From positions 3,906,001 to 3,970,000 of the forward strand of contig CBDBKI010000005.1 in NCBI GenBank assembly GCA_965206615.1: 64,000 nt of DNA, written 5' to 3'. A program made the translations under genes and the position numbers. The stretch's first letter is position 1. The number at the start of each line of letters is the position of its first letter. The stretch is from VXNE01 sp965206615 (lineage in GTDB: Bacteria; Pseudomonadota; Gammaproteobacteria; Pseudomonadales; Azotimanducaceae). Positions 9,163 to 18,389 of this stretch are shown here, in pieces. The notes below the pieces were generated by a model. That model was given only the letters and a program-made list of their open reading frames with translations, was not told the origin of the DNA and ran no database searches.

Positions 9163-10350
9163 CTACGGACGCTCCAGGTCGAACAGTGCGCCCAGGGCGA
9201 TCTTCTTGTCGTCGTGAACGATGGCGAGCGCTACGGCGCGACTGCCGCTCCCTGGCATGTTCGGGGCATCGAAAACCGCGAGGATCAAATCGACATCCGC
9301 CGATGGAATCTGCAGCAGGGTGCAATCGACCCCGATGTCCGCTTCGAAGACGCCGAATCTCGGATTGACCGGATCCACGCTGCCCTCCGCCGTGCACGTG
9401 AACCCGCCGACCGTCAGGCTGAAGTCGAGTGTTCCGTCGATCGCCGTTTCGAAGTCATCGATCAGATCGGCGTCGCTGGCCAGCACGGGGCTCCACAGAC
9501 CCGCTACGCTTCCGGCGTCGCCACCTCGCTCGAAACCGGTGAACGCCCAACCATGGAACGATCGTCCGGGCTCGCCTACGACGTTGTACTGGCCCCGAAT
9601 CCAGTCACCCGAGCGATACTCGGCAGAGAACTCGAAGTCTTCGCTTCCGCCAGAGACGTTCAGACCCGGCCCCACCGCGACCTTTCCGGACTCGAACAGC
9701 TCGCCCGAGCCGGAGATGCCATCTTGCGCCGTCTCGAAGGCCCCCCGCGCGATGCGAACGACTCCAGGCGACTCCGGCAGCCACGCGTACATGCGGCTGT
9801 CCGGGAGTAGCATGACGAAGCCTTCGCTGTCCTCCTCATCCTCGAGGGAGACCTGCCAGAGACCCACCGCGCCCCGGTAACCCGGATTGGCGGTGGAGAG
9901 ATTGGACAGGTGATTGGTGGGCGTGCTCATCAGGTTGACGACCCGGATCGGTACGTCCGAGTACACGTCGAGCGACCATTTGCCCGTGCCCTCGCCGAGG
10001 CCGTAGGACTCCATGTTGCCCATTTCCAGATCCGCAGATTGCACAAGCTGCGCGCCGCCGGGTGGGATCGTCGCGCTGAACTCGCCCGGGGGGTCATCGG
10101 CCTCCCGGTTCTCCCCTGCATCGTCTCGACCCGTGATCGTGACGTGGGCCTCGACATCCCCGGGATTGATCAGGCGCAGGGAAGACTGCTGGCTGGTGTT
10201 GCTGCCCGGGTTGAAGATCGGCACGCGGTGGCGCATCGAAGCAGCTGGCACGATGTCGTCCGGGAGCTGTCGCTCCACGACGAACCGCTCAGGGCTTGGG
10301 ACGCACGTCCCGCGGCCCTGTAGCGTCCCAGAGCCGGCCCTCCGCTTCAT
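9163..10350 (-). CDS. N-terminally truncated surface-module protein
   Basis: The open frame has 395 residues and no signal peptide. After about 40 unstructured residues it enters the second half of the recurrent module (HRVPIFNPGSNTSQQSSLRL, then GTGKWSLDV and STPTNHLSNLST), so the first half and the secretion signal are missing. The remaining ~250 residues are beta-rich and unrecognised (SGDWIRGQYNVVGEPGRSF, GLWSP, a FTCTAEGSV segment), perhaps two related beta-sandwich units. Missing half a domain at the start suggests a 5' deletion; the gene may no longer be exported. Confidence 0.55.
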   Translation of the reverse strand: MKRRAGSGTLQGRGTCVPSPERFVVERQLPDDIVPAASMRHRVPIFNPGSNTSQQSSLRLINPGDVEAHVTITGRDDAGENREADDPPGEFSATIPPGGAQLVQSADLEMGNMESYGLGEGTGKWSLDVYSDVPIRVVNLMSTPTNHLSNLSTANPGYRGAVGLWQVSLEDEEDSEGFVMLLPDSRMYAWLPESPGVVRIARGAFETAQDGISGSGELFESGKVAVGPGLNVSGGSEDFEFSAEYRSGDWIRGQYNVVGEPGRSFHGWAFTGFERGGDAGSVAGLWSPVLASDADLIDDFETAIDGTLDFSLTVGGFTCTAEGSVDPVNPRFGVFEADIGVDCTLLQIPSADVDLILAVFDAPNMPGSGSRAVALAIVHDDKKIALGALFDLERP

Positions 10351-10389
10351 TCCGCCGTGCGCAGGCTCGCCTCCGGCCCAGCCCCGCTG

Positions 10390-10914
10390 TCACCCTGTCC
10401 AGGTCGGCCAACGGCCTAGCGTGGCTGCGATCAACGCGTCGCCGGACTCGCAGTCGATGATCGCATCGCCGATCGACTCGAGTTGCTCCGGGTCCGAGAC
10501 GTGAGCGATCCGCCGGGCAAGTTCCGCCGCTGTCCCGGATCCGAACTTGCGCTCCGCCAGGTGGCACAGCATCGCGCGCTGGCTTTCGATGCCTTGTTCG
10601 ATGCCCTGCTCGATACCTCGTTCGGTCCCCTGACGAAGCCACTCGGCTTCCCATTCCCTTGCGCGTCGTGCCAGTCGTGTCATGCCAGCCTCCCTGTTCA
10701 ACAATGCGTTGCGCGCCATCCTAAGAACTCCGGCTACCGCGACCTCCGCCTGGCCGTCGGGCCCTTTCGGCAGCGTGATCGCGAGCCAGTCGATCAGCGC
10801 CCCGAGGACCGCATCCCGCTCGGCCGCCTCCAGCCACTCTGACAGCCTCCCCGCCAGGGACCAGACGCGATTGACGGCGTCGTCCGCCGAACGCGCATTG
10901 TCCAGGTGGAACAC
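10390..10914 (-). pseudogene. C-terminal part of an Rpn/YhgA-type recombination-promoting nuclease
   Basis: The 174 residues match the C-terminal third of the complete Rpn-like protein at 11578-12675. Both share an acidic leucine-rich helix, a REWEAEW or EEWQREA segment, GxxxGxxxG repeats (RGIEQGIEQG), a QRAML helix and a final DPEQLE..GDAI or DWERL..VGESI segment. The N-terminal PD-(D/E)XK catalytic half is missing and no gene continues upstream, so this is a remnant. Confidence 0.65.
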
Positions 10915-10931
10915 CGCCGCGACAACGGCCC

Positions 10932-11042
10932 GTGTGAGACGAGTTTCGTGTGTGTCGCGAACTCGCCCGTGCGTCCTGGCCTACGGGCCGTGTGAGACGA
11001 GATTCGTGTGTGTCGCGAACTCGCGCGAACTCGCCCGCGTGC
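10932..11042. repeat. 58-bp direct repeat
   Basis: GTGTGAGACGAG..TCGTGTGTGTCGCGAACTCG starts at 10932 and again at 10990 with few differences. A shorter GCGCGAACTCGC duplication is nested at the end. It lies between the Rpn remnant and the small module-tail gene. Confidence 0.85.
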
Positions 11043-11076
11043 TCGATGCCGGATTGGGTCTTTCTGCGAACAGACG

Positions 11077-11493
11077 TTGAGACTGGCGTTCCTGGGGTTC
11101 GCCTGCGCCGTCAATGCACAGCCCGCCCCAGCCCCCAGCCCGGCGGGGCAGGGCTTCTCCCGCATGGCCGCGTTGCTCGCCGGGAAGGTCGAGCGAACGC
11201 AGGCACAACGCGAGATGACCTCTCAGCTCCTGGAGGAGGCCAAGGTGGCCGAGCCGGGCGCCCTGGTCGCGGTCGACATCCGCGCGGACCCGAGGTTCGA
11301 GGTGCCCGCACGAGGTGCGCTCTCGTTCACCGCGGCTGAACCCGAGGCGGGGAGCGACGACTTCGCCGGCGCCTTGGGGGACGGCGCCGGCAAGTGGCGT
11401 CTCACGGTGACGTCAGACGAACCGATCCAGGTGATGAGCCTGCTGGAGAGCCCGACAGGGCACCTGACGAACCTGTCGACGGGGCCGGATTGA
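11077..11493 (+). CDS. Small secreted protein with only the tail of the surface module
   Basis: A TTG at 11077 opens a signal-peptide-like start (LRLAFLGFACAVNAQ). A Pro/Ala linker and a charged helix follow (about residues 30-75), then the last ~45 residues of the recurrent module (GALGDGAGKWRLTV, then ESPTGHLTNLST) and a stop. The frame also opens upstream at 11008 without a signal. Most of the module is absent. This is either an internal deletion that fused a signal peptide to a module end, or a small processed relative. It is the only plus-strand member of the family here. Confidence 0.5.
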   Translation: MRLAFLGFACAVNAQPAPAPSPAGQGFSRMAALLAGKVERTQAQREMTSQLLEEAKVAEPGALVAVDIRADPRFEVPARGALSFTAAEPEAGSDDFAGALGDGAGKWRLTVTSDEPIQVMSLLESPTGHLTNLSTGPD

Positions 11494-11577
11494 CGCCGGC
11501 CCCGCAGGCGACGGGCCTGTCCCGTCCCGTTCCGAATTGATGCACGACACCGACACGGGCGACGAGCGGGTGACCAG

Positions 11578-12675
11578 TCACGGTCCGCGCAACAGCGAGA
11601 CGACCCGGTCCCGGAGTTCGGCGGCCTCTTCCACATCCAGGATCGACTCGCCGACCAAGGCCAGTCGCTCCCAGTCGGTGACACCCTCCAGGAGCGCATC
11701 GACTTCCTCGGCCCTTTGCGGGCCGAACCGCCGCGCCACCATGCGCTTCAGCATGGCGCGTTGGCGAGCAATCCCTTCCGTGCGACCCTCCGTGCGACCC
11801 TTGGCGAGTCCCCTGGCAACCGCCTCGCGTTGCCATTCCTCGATCGTTTCGTCCAGTCTGGACGTCAGTGCGGTTACGTCCTGCATCGCCAACAGCTCCT
11901 CCATGCCCGGCAGGTTCAGATTGTAACGTGCGCTCAGCCGCCGCAGCCATCGAGCGACCGTGTCCCCCAGGCCGTCGTCGCCCAGGTTCCGCGCCGTCTC
12001 CCACAGCGGCCCCACGAGGTCCGCCCGCTCGCGCGCGAACTCGATCCCGATGATCATCGACATCACGTTGCCCGGGATGTGCGGCCGCCCGAGGTGCGCG
12101 GTGAAGTCGAGGGGCCAGTAGCCCCATGGATAGAACGCTCCAAGTTCCGCCGGTACGGTCGGCCGAACGCCCAGCGACGGGGGCAGGTTCACCAGCGCGG
12201 CAGCGGAAGTGGGGACAGCCCAACGGGAGCGTCCGTTGTGCAGCACGATGCACAGCACCGGGCACGGCTCGCCGTCCCCGATCGCCCCCTGCGACCGCAG
12301 TTCGCGCACCAGTTCGCCGCCCTGTTCCAGGAAGCGCAGCGCCATCTGGCCGTCACGCCGGGACTGGAACTCCAGGTTCACCAGCAGGAACGCCGGGTAC
12401 CCCCGCGACCGTGCGGCCTCGTTGAAGGCCACCTGCCAGACCTGGTCGCCCCGGCGCAGGCGGAAGTCGCGCGTCACCCATTCCATGGACACCTTGCGCA
12501 GCGTCTCGAGATCCAGGGCGGCGACGAGTGCGCGTCGGAGCGGACCGTGCGGCTCAACCAGGTAGCCCTGCAGCATGTCGCGCAGCGTTCGCCGGTGACA
12601 GCAGAGGGCCTTGTAGACCGGATCGAAAGGGAACCGCGGGGTCGCGGATTCCGGCTCGGCGGTGACGTTTGCCAT
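11578..12675 (-). CDS. Rpn/YhgA-like recombination-promoting nuclease or transposase-like protein
   Basis: 365 residues from the ATG at 12673-12675; an upstream start at 12741 is possible. The N-terminus has the family's FPFDPVYKALCCHRRTLRDML and LRRGDQVWQVAF, followed by LVNLEFQSRRDGQMALR, which holds the E.Q core residues of the PD-(D/E)XK fold. The C-terminus has GLAKGRTEGRTEGIARQRAML, also typical. Known Rpn proteins are DNA endonucleases that promote RecA-independent recombination. Role here is not visible beyond family membership. It sits between two surface-module genes. Confidence 0.75.
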   Translation of the reverse strand: MANVTAEPESATPRFPFDPVYKALCCHRRTLRDMLQGYLVEPHGPLRRALVAALDLETLRKVSMEWVTRDFRLRRGDQVWQVAFNEAARSRGYPAFLLVNLEFQSRRDGQMALRFLEQGGELVRELRSQGAIGDGEPCPVLCIVLHNGRSRWAVPTSAAALVNLPPSLGVRPTVPAELGAFYPWGYWPLDFTAHLGRPHIPGNVMSMIIGIEFARERADLVGPLWETARNLGDDGLGDTVARWLRRLSARYNLNLPGMEELLAMQDVTALTSRLDETIEEWQREAVARGLAKGRTEGRTEGIARQRAMLKRMVARRFGPQRAEEVDALLEGVTDWERLALVGESILDVEEAAELRDRVVSLLRGP

Positions 12676-12825
12676 GGCACCACCGTACGTGAGCCAGGCA
12701 GCCCCGGTCGTTGGCCGATCTCTCGCCTCCGCGTGGGACATTCGCCCGTGGTGTAGGGGCCGCCCTCGTGGAATCGGATCGGCCGCAGCCGCAGGCCATC
12801 GAGGCCGCTCTCCGCGGCACCGCGT

Positions 12826-15561
12826 TCAGTCCTGATACCGCCAGCGGGCGTCCGACAGGTTGGTGAGGTGTCCGGTTGGGCTTGCCAGCAGGTTCATCAG
12901 CTGGATGGGACGGTCGGACCGCACCAGCAGCCACCACTTCCCGGTGCCGTCGGCCAGCGCGCCCGTGACCCCGTCGCCAGACTCCAGCTGCTGCGATGTG
13001 ACCGTTCGCGCGTCGCCAGCCGCGAGCGTGAAACTCACCGTGGTCTCGTCCGTCGAAGCCACACCGAGGTCATCGGTTCCCGTGACGGTCAACTGCGCGG
13101 CCGCACTCCCGTCGTTGATCACCCGCAGCTGACTCACCTGGTTGGTGTTGCTGGCCGGGTTGAAGATCGCGACCTCGTATACGTGGTTGCCGTCCTCGTC
13201 CTCTTCGCCACGCACCGTGTCGTGCATGCTCGTGACAAAGCCGTCAGCAGGCGTCCGAATGTACCCCAGCGCTTCGATGTCAGCGCCGGTCGTCAGCTCC
13301 AGACGCCACTCGCCCGTGCCGCTTCCGGTACCCGAGGGCAAGCCCTTGTCGGCATTGCCCCCTTCCAGATCGCCCGAGTTGAAGTGCGTCGTCGCGCCGG
13401 CAGGCGCGGTCAGGGTCACCGGGCCCTGGCGCGTGCCGTCGTCGTCGATCGCCTCGATCTGGATCGACGCTTCCGCGTCACCCCGGTTCACCACCCGCGC
13501 GAACCCCTGACGCCCGTTGGCGTCGTCCGCGGCCGGGAACAGCGGAATGCGATGCCGCGTCTGCCCGCCCGTCAGCGCCGTGGCGTTGTCCGGGATGCTC
13601 GACAGGTTCGTCAGATGTCCGGTCGGGGTCTCCAGCATGCTCATCGCCTGGAGCGGCGCGTCGGTTGTCACTTCCAGCCGCCACTTGCCCGTGCCGTCGC
13701 CCAGCGCGCCTTCCACACCGTCGCCGGACTCCAGTTGCTGCACGGTCAGCATTTCCGCCTCCCCGGCGGCCATGGTGACCTCCACCGAGCCGGTCGAAGC
13801 CACACCCAGGTCGTCGACTCCCCGGATGGTCACGTTGGCCGTGCCGTAGCCGGGATTGGCAAGGCGGAGAGTGCTCACCTGGTCCGTGTTGCTGCCCGGG
13901 TTGAAGAACGCGATCCGGTAGCCGGCCGCCGTCTCCGGAGCGAGCGCGTTCATCGCGGTGAGAAAGCCGTCGCTGGTGCGCATGTAAGTGGAGATCTCCA
14001 TGTCCAGTTCCTGACTGTTGGGATAGAGCTCCAGCCGCCATCCTCCCTCGCCGGCGCCGACGCCTTCCAAGTTCCCTTTGTCGGCGTTGCCGACTTCCAG
14101 ATCGCCGGAGTTGAAGTGAGCGCTTTGCACAGGCCGAAGGTAAATACTGGATGCGCCTCGGCTGTCTCCCGTGTCGTCTACGGGGTGAATCCAGACCCGG
14201 AGAGAACCCCCAACAGGAAGGGGCGTCTTGTTCACGATTCTGACGAACCCCTGCCGCTGCGCATCGTCGGCGATGGGAAGGAACGGCACGTCATCACCGG
14301 TGTGGATCACGCGGACTTCGCGGCCTTCGAGCGTTGGAATGTCCTGGGCTCTCGAAAACTCGTTCAGCGGATTGCGCCACACGTGGACGATGTCGCCGGC
14401 GTCCAGGCCGGCATTGTCCAGAAGGGGCCGCATGTCCTCAATCCGGTTGTTCCAAAGGCCCAGCCACCACAGCGAGTCGAGCCCGGTCAACGGAGAAACA
14501 TCCACAAGCTCATTGTCTCCGAGACTCAGATACCCCAGGCGGATCAGTCCCGCAAGCGGCGTTACGTCCGCGATCCGGTTATTCCTGAGGTACAACACGT
14601 TCAGCGACGCCAGATCCGCCAGCGCCGTCACGTGCGTGATCTGGTTGTTGTCAAGGTCCAAGCCCGTCAGCGACGTCAGGTCGGCCAGCGGTGTCACGTC
14701 CGTGATCCGGTTGGTCCAAAGCGACAAATAGGTCAGGGACGTCAGGTCGGCCAGCGGCGTCGCGTCCGCGATCCGGTTGAATCCAATCTCCAGAAAACCC
14801 AGCGCGGCCAGGCCAGCCAGCGGCGTCGCGTCCGCGATCCGGTTGTTGTAGAGATTCAACCAGGTCAGCGATGTCATGTCCGCCAGCGGCATCACGTCCG
14901 CGATCCGGTTGTTGTCGAGGGACAACGAGGTCAGCGACGTTAGACCGGCCAGCGGCGTCACGTCAGCGATCTCGTTGTTGTAGAGGGTCAACTGGGTCAG
15001 CGACGTCAGGCCGGCCAGCGGCGTCACGTCCGCAATCTGGTTGTTGCCGAGGGACAACGAGGTCAGCGACGTCAGATCCGCCAACGCCCTCGCCTCCGCA
15101 ATCTGGTTGTCGTAGAGGGACAACACGTTCAGCGACGTCAGACCGGCCAGCGGTGTCACGTCCGCAATCTGGTTGTGCCCGAGGCCCAACAAGGTCAGCG
15201 ACGTCATGTCCGCCAGCGGCATCACGTCCGCAATCCGGTTGTTGTCGAGGGACAACAGGTCCATCGACGTTAGATCCGCCAGCGGCGTCACGTCCCCAAT
15301 CTGGTTGTTGCTGAGGATCAACTGGGTCAGGCCGCTCGCGTGTTCGAGGCCCGTGAGATCCGCGACGCCGCCGCTGGCGTCCAAAGATGTCAGCGATTCC
15401 ATCTCGGCCACCGTGATCGGCGCATCCGGCTCCTTGCCGAGCGCTCGCTCCACGGCCGCGCGCAGGGCGGGATCGGGGATGTGGACCTCAGCGCTGGTCT
15501 GTGCGGAGACACCGGTCGCGAGAGCGCAGCTGACGAAGATGGCGAGGACGGTCCGGAACAT
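12826..15561 (-). CDS. Internalin-like secreted LRR protein with two surface modules
   Basis: The product has 911 residues with a clear signal peptide (MFRTVLAIFVSCALATGVSAQ). After a short cap come about 14 leucine-rich repeats of 22 residues (TPLA.LTSLT.L.L.NN.IADV), the internalin/SDS22 type. From about residue 420 two copies of the recurrent module run to the C-terminus (FFNPGSN, FNPASN, SPTGHLTNLS). No membrane anchor follows. Likely role: secreted or surface-attached protein binding through the LRR solenoid; partner unknown. The LRR DNA repeats at 66 bp are similar enough to recombine. Confidence 0.85.
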   Translation of the reverse strand: MFRTVLAIFVSCALATGVSAQTSAEVHIPDPALRAAVERALGKEPDAPITVAEMESLTSLDASGGVADLTGLEHASGLTQLILSNNQIGDVTPLADLTSMDLLSLDNNRIADVMPLADMTSLTLLGLGHNQIADVTPLAGLTSLNVLSLYDNQIAEARALADLTSLTSLSLGNNQIADVTPLAGLTSLTQLTLYNNEIADVTPLAGLTSLTSLSLDNNRIADVMPLADMTSLTWLNLYNNRIADATPLAGLAALGFLEIGFNRIADATPLADLTSLTYLSLWTNRITDVTPLADLTSLTGLDLDNNQITHVTALADLASLNVLYLRNNRIADVTPLAGLIRLGYLSLGDNELVDVSPLTGLDSLWWLGLWNNRIEDMRPLLDNAGLDAGDIVHVWRNPLNEFSRAQDIPTLEGREVRVIHTGDDVPFLPIADDAQRQGFVRIVNKTPLPVGGSLRVWIHPVDDTGDSRGASSIYLRPVQSAHFNSGDLEVGNADKGNLEGVGAGEGGWRLELYPNSQELDMEISTYMRTSDGFLTAMNALAPETAAGYRIAFFNPGSNTDQVSTLRLANPGYGTANVTIRGVDDLGVASTGSVEVTMAAGEAEMLTVQQLESGDGVEGALGDGTGKWRLEVTTDAPLQAMSMLETPTGHLTNLSSIPDNATALTGGQTRHRIPLFPAADDANGRQGFARVVNRGDAEASIQIEAIDDDGTRQGPVTLTAPAGATTHFNSGDLEGGNADKGLPSGTGSGTGEWRLELTTGADIEALGYIRTPADGFVTSMHDTVRGEEDEDGNHVYEVAIFNPASNTNQVSQLRVINDGSAAAQLTVTGTDDLGVASTDETTVSFTLAAGDARTVTSQQLESGDGVTGALADGTGKWWLLVRSDRPIQLMNLLASPTGHLTNLSDARWRYQD
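12840..14310 (-). repeat. Two tandem surface modules in the LRR protein
   Basis: Two copies of the same two-half module as in the giant protein. The second copy reads RIPLFPAADDANGRQGFARV at its start and ends SPTGHLTNLS next to the stop codon, as also seen in the gene ending at 11493. Confidence 0.85.
14440..15360 (-). repeat. 66-bp LRR-coding tandem repeats
   Basis: About 14 units of 66 bp encode the 22-residue LRRs. Several neighbouring units are nearly identical (repeated GGCGTCACGTCCGC and CGGTTGTTG cores), so unit number may vary between strains. Confidence 0.8.
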
Positions 15562-15656
15562 TGCGGGTGTCTTCTTGGTTGCTTTCGGGGTAGCGGGAGC
15601 ATACCAAGTCCGGGCTTTGGGGCAACCGGGGGGCGGTCGAGGTGTATCCGCCGCAC

Positions 15657-15896
15657 ATGATCACCGTGTTCGACACCGCCGCGACCGTCCGCTCCCTCGA
15701 GGCGACCGGCCTGGAACGTCAACAGGCCGAGGCGATCGCGACCGCCTGCCGCGAGGCGGCGGACGTTGCCGAGCCGGTGATTCAATCCGTCCTCGAGGCG
15801 GCGCTGGCGAACCCTGAGAGCAAGCTCACCTGGCGACTCATCTACATCGCCGGCGCCATCGTCGCAGCCGTCAAGATCATCCCCAGCCCGTACTGA
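15657..15896 (+). CDS. Short DUF1640-like membrane protein
   Basis: 79 residues from ATG 15657; an in-frame GTG lies at 15642. The N-terminus (FDTAATVRSLEATGLERQQAEAIATA) and the C-terminal LTWRLIYIAGAIVAAVKII membrane segment match the ends of DUF1640 coiled-coil proteins. The long central coiled coil is much shorter than usual, so this may be a deletion derivative. A similar C-terminal fragment occurs at 30514-30605. Confidence 0.6.
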   Translation: MITVFDTAATVRSLEATGLERQQAEAIATACREAADVAEPVIQSVLEAALANPESKLTWRLIYIAGAIVAAVKIIPSPY

Positions 15897-16536
15897 GAAT
15901 CCCGCGCCGGAACGCACCCTTGTCCGGTGCGGCGGTAGCACGATGCGATACCAGTTTCGTCGATCGGAGTTGGCTTGTGAAGTCGCAAGCGCCGCGCCGA
16001 CACCGAATCCGGCCGTCCGTCGGGCACGCCGGCGTCGAGTGCAGCGACAGCATCGAAGTCGCCGAGCCCGTCAAGGTGGATGCCGCGGGCGTTGTGGTGT
16101 ACGTGGAGAGAACGCCTCCCACGGTGGCTTCGATCTCGATCCGCTCGTCCGAGAACTCCGTGAACACGAAGAGGTCACACGCCTCCCGGTCCTGCCCGAG
16201 GTGTTCTCCACAGTGGAACATCCGGAGGAAGTCGTCCGGCCCGAAGCCCCCCGGCGGCGGGTACCCGCGCAGGTCGAGGGTGACGCTGCCCGATGTAGAC
16301 GTACAGGTCACGTCTCCATTGGCGTCCGCTTGCGCGTCCACGCCACGGCCAATCGTGCGGACCGTATAGACGCCGGCCTGGTACGTGACCTCTATGAGCC
16401 GGTCTCCCTGCAAGTCGCAGCCTTCATGAGTCGACACGTATTGCCAATTGCCGTCGATCCACCCGTCCCCCGACGGCGGAGCCGCGTCCCCGATGACCGT
16501 GACGTGAATCGGTGCCTTCCCCCTTCCATGGAACAA
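15877..16536 (-). CDS. Unrecognised protein next to an IS, perhaps 5' truncated
   Basis: The 219-residue frame begins without a signal peptide, about 100 bp from the IS1634-type transposase's end. It has several Cys and a beta-rich composition (GNWQYVSTHEGCDLQGDR, LRMFHCGEHLGQDREACDLF), like the lipocalin-like parts of neighbouring exported proteins. The last ~50 residues look like out-of-frame translation and overlap the DUF1640-like gene by 20 bp. The true stop may have been lost. I do not recognise the family. Confidence 0.4.
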   Translation of the reverse strand: MFHGRGKAPIHVTVIGDAAPPSGDGWIDGNWQYVSTHEGCDLQGDRLIEVTYQAGVYTVRTIGRGVDAQADANGDVTCTSTSGSVTLDLRGYPPPGGFGPDDFLRMFHCGEHLGQDREACDLFVFTEFSDERIEIEATVGGVLSTYTTTPAASTLTGSATSMLSLHSTPACPTDGRIRCRRGACDFTSQLRSTKLVSHRATAAPDKGAFRRGILSTGWG

Positions 16537-16635
16537 GACACGCTCACCTAAACTGAACTTCGAGGCGTCAGACGATCTAACCTGTTGTTTTTCAGGGTAA
16601 ATAAAAAAAATCGGGCGATCGTTACTGGGTACGTC

Positions 16636-18360
16636 CTATGGACGCACGCCCAGGAGCTTGAAAGCTTCGCGCTGTAGCGCGGTGGGCCGGGTGAGGACTT
16701 CGAACGGCACGGCGCCGGACACTTGGGCGACGACCCGGTTCCTGGTGATCGTCGCCAGGTCGCCGAGCAGGGTGCGGAAGCTGTGCACCGGCAGACCGTT
16801 GGCGGTGCGTTTGCCGCGGGCTTTTTCCTTGGCGGCTTCGGAGACCCGCGCCGGCGCCACGATGGAAGTGCGCGCCGCCTCGGCGGCGGCCGGGTCGTGG
16901 TCGTCGAACAGCAGCGGCTTGAGCCGCTGGCGCATATGCCATTCCACGTAATAGGCCAGCATGCACAGGAACACATGTGCGCGCACCCGGTCGGCGGTTC
17001 GGTGGAACACGGGCCGCACCTTCAGGTCCACGGTCTTCAAGCTTCGGAAGGCGCGCTCGACCGCGCTCAGGCGCTTGTACGCGCGCACGGCGCCCTCGGC
17101 GTCGAGTTCGCTCGCCGGCAGGCTGGTGCGCACGACGTACAAGCCGTCCAGCGCCGCCTCCGCGGCGATGGACGCGGGCTTTCGCCGATAGCCGAACGCG
17201 TCCTCTTCGATGTCCAACTCGAAGTGCTTGGCCATCTTGTACTTGCCAACGACCTTGCCCGCGCGCAGGCCGATCCTGTCCTTGCCCTTCAGGCGCCGCT
17301 TGTCCCGCCGCGTGGCCGCCACGATGGGATCGAGCAGCGCCTCGGTGGCGCGCAGCAGTTCTTCCCGCTTGCGCGCCCGCTCTTCCGCCAGCAGCGGATT
17401 GCGGCACACCATGAGGCGCTCGCCCGGATAGGCGTCGCTGCGGATCTCCACCAGGTCGGTCTCGTCGAACAGCGACAGCTGCAGCGCGCCGGACTCCACC
17501 AGCGAGCGCACCGCCGGACCCCGCAAGGCACTGATCCAGTCCAGCCCCGCCGGCCTCACGTCCTCGCGGATGCGCGCCTCGGTCAACATCCCGCGGTCGC
17601 CGACCAGCACCACCCTGGAGAACCCGAAGCGGCGCCTGAGCTTGTCGACCTGCGCGCCCACGGTGGCCGGGTCCGCGGTGTTGCCGTCGAACACCTCCAC
17701 CGCCACCGGCCGGCCCTCGGCGTCGCACAGCAGCCCGAACTCGATCTGCAGCTTGCCGCGCTTGCCGTCGCGCGAGTGGCCGCGCCGCCCCAGCGGGCAG
17801 TGGCGTCCTTCCAGCCACACCGAGGTGAGGTCGTAGAGCACCAGGGCGCCGTCGGTGAGATGCCGCCTGGCCAAGCGCCGCTCGATGGCGTCCTGACGCT
17901 CGAGCAGCCAGTCCATGGCGGCGTAGAGATCGTCCTCGTCGCAGTCCTCCAGCGCCAGCGTCTCGGCGAGCGAGTCGTGCGCGGTGTCCGCCGCCAAGCT
18001 GCGGGCGGTCGCCAGCTTGGAACCCGGCTCGAGGACCCGGGCGACGATCATCGCCAGCACGCGCCGGCGCTCGGGCGAGTCCGCGCCGGCGATGGTGCGC
18101 TCCAGGCGCAGCTTGCGCAGCGTGCCGAGCGCGGCGGCGACATGGCCGTGGGGTTTGGAACGCACGATGTCGAAGGCGTCGTCGAGGCGGGACACCGCGG
18201 CGCCGCCCTTAAGCAGCACGCGCAAGCCCTCGATGAGCGTCGGGGGCCATTTGGAGAGGTTGGCGAGGGTGCGTTTCTTGACCTTGCCGGCGTCGCGGAA
18301 GGACTCGCGCAGGAGCACGGCGGGGGGAGAGTTGCGGTTGGGGACGCTTTCGATGTACAT
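16636..18360 (-). CDS. IS1634-family (IS4-like DDE) transposase
   Basis: 574 residues from ATG 18358-18360; the family's usual MYIE..PNR.S start supports this choice over 18399. DDE core residues are visible in LVLYDLTSVW (first Asp), VVLVGDRGML (second Asp) and YKRLSAVERAFRSLKT (Glu). The RGKLQIEFGLLCDAEG and DGNTADPAT segments are typical of the family. The frame is intact, so the element may be active. I could not define terminal repeats. It separates the hypothetical gene at 15.9-16.5 kb from the helicase fragment, whose 5' part it appears to have removed. Confidence 0.85.
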   Translation of the reverse strand: MYIESVPNRNSPPAVLLRESFRDAGKVKKRTLANLSKWPPTLIEGLRVLLKGGAAVSRLDDAFDIVRSKPHGHVAAALGTLRKLRLERTIAGADSPERRRVLAMIVARVLEPGSKLATARSLAADTAHDSLAETLALEDCDEDDLYAAMDWLLERQDAIERRLARRHLTDGALVLYDLTSVWLEGRHCPLGRRGHSRDGKRGKLQIEFGLLCDAEGRPVAVEVFDGNTADPATVGAQVDKLRRRFGFSRVVLVGDRGMLTEARIREDVRPAGLDWISALRGPAVRSLVESGALQLSLFDETDLVEIRSDAYPGERLMVCRNPLLAEERARKREELLRATEALLDPIVAATRRDKRRLKGKDRIGLRAGKVVGKYKMAKHFELDIEEDAFGYRRKPASIAAEAALDGLYVVRTSLPASELDAEGAVRAYKRLSAVERAFRSLKTVDLKVRPVFHRTADRVRAHVFLCMLAYYVEWHMRQRLKPLLFDDHDPAAAEAARTSIVAPARVSEAAKEKARGKRTANGLPVHSFRTLLGDLATITRNRVVAQVSGAVPFEVLTRPTALQREAFKLLGVRP

Positions 18361-18389
18361 GGCTACTGAATTCGAAAGGACACGTCGCC

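Noticed and set aside
14440..15360. Regular ~66-bp repeats as a possible CRISPR array
   Set aside because: The whole unit repeats with no unique spacers, and the repeats translate into LRRs.
16723..18369. 548-codon plus frame opposite the IS1634 transposase
   Set aside because: The minus frame carries the DDE motifs; the plus frame is His/Gln/Arg-rich and has no family features.
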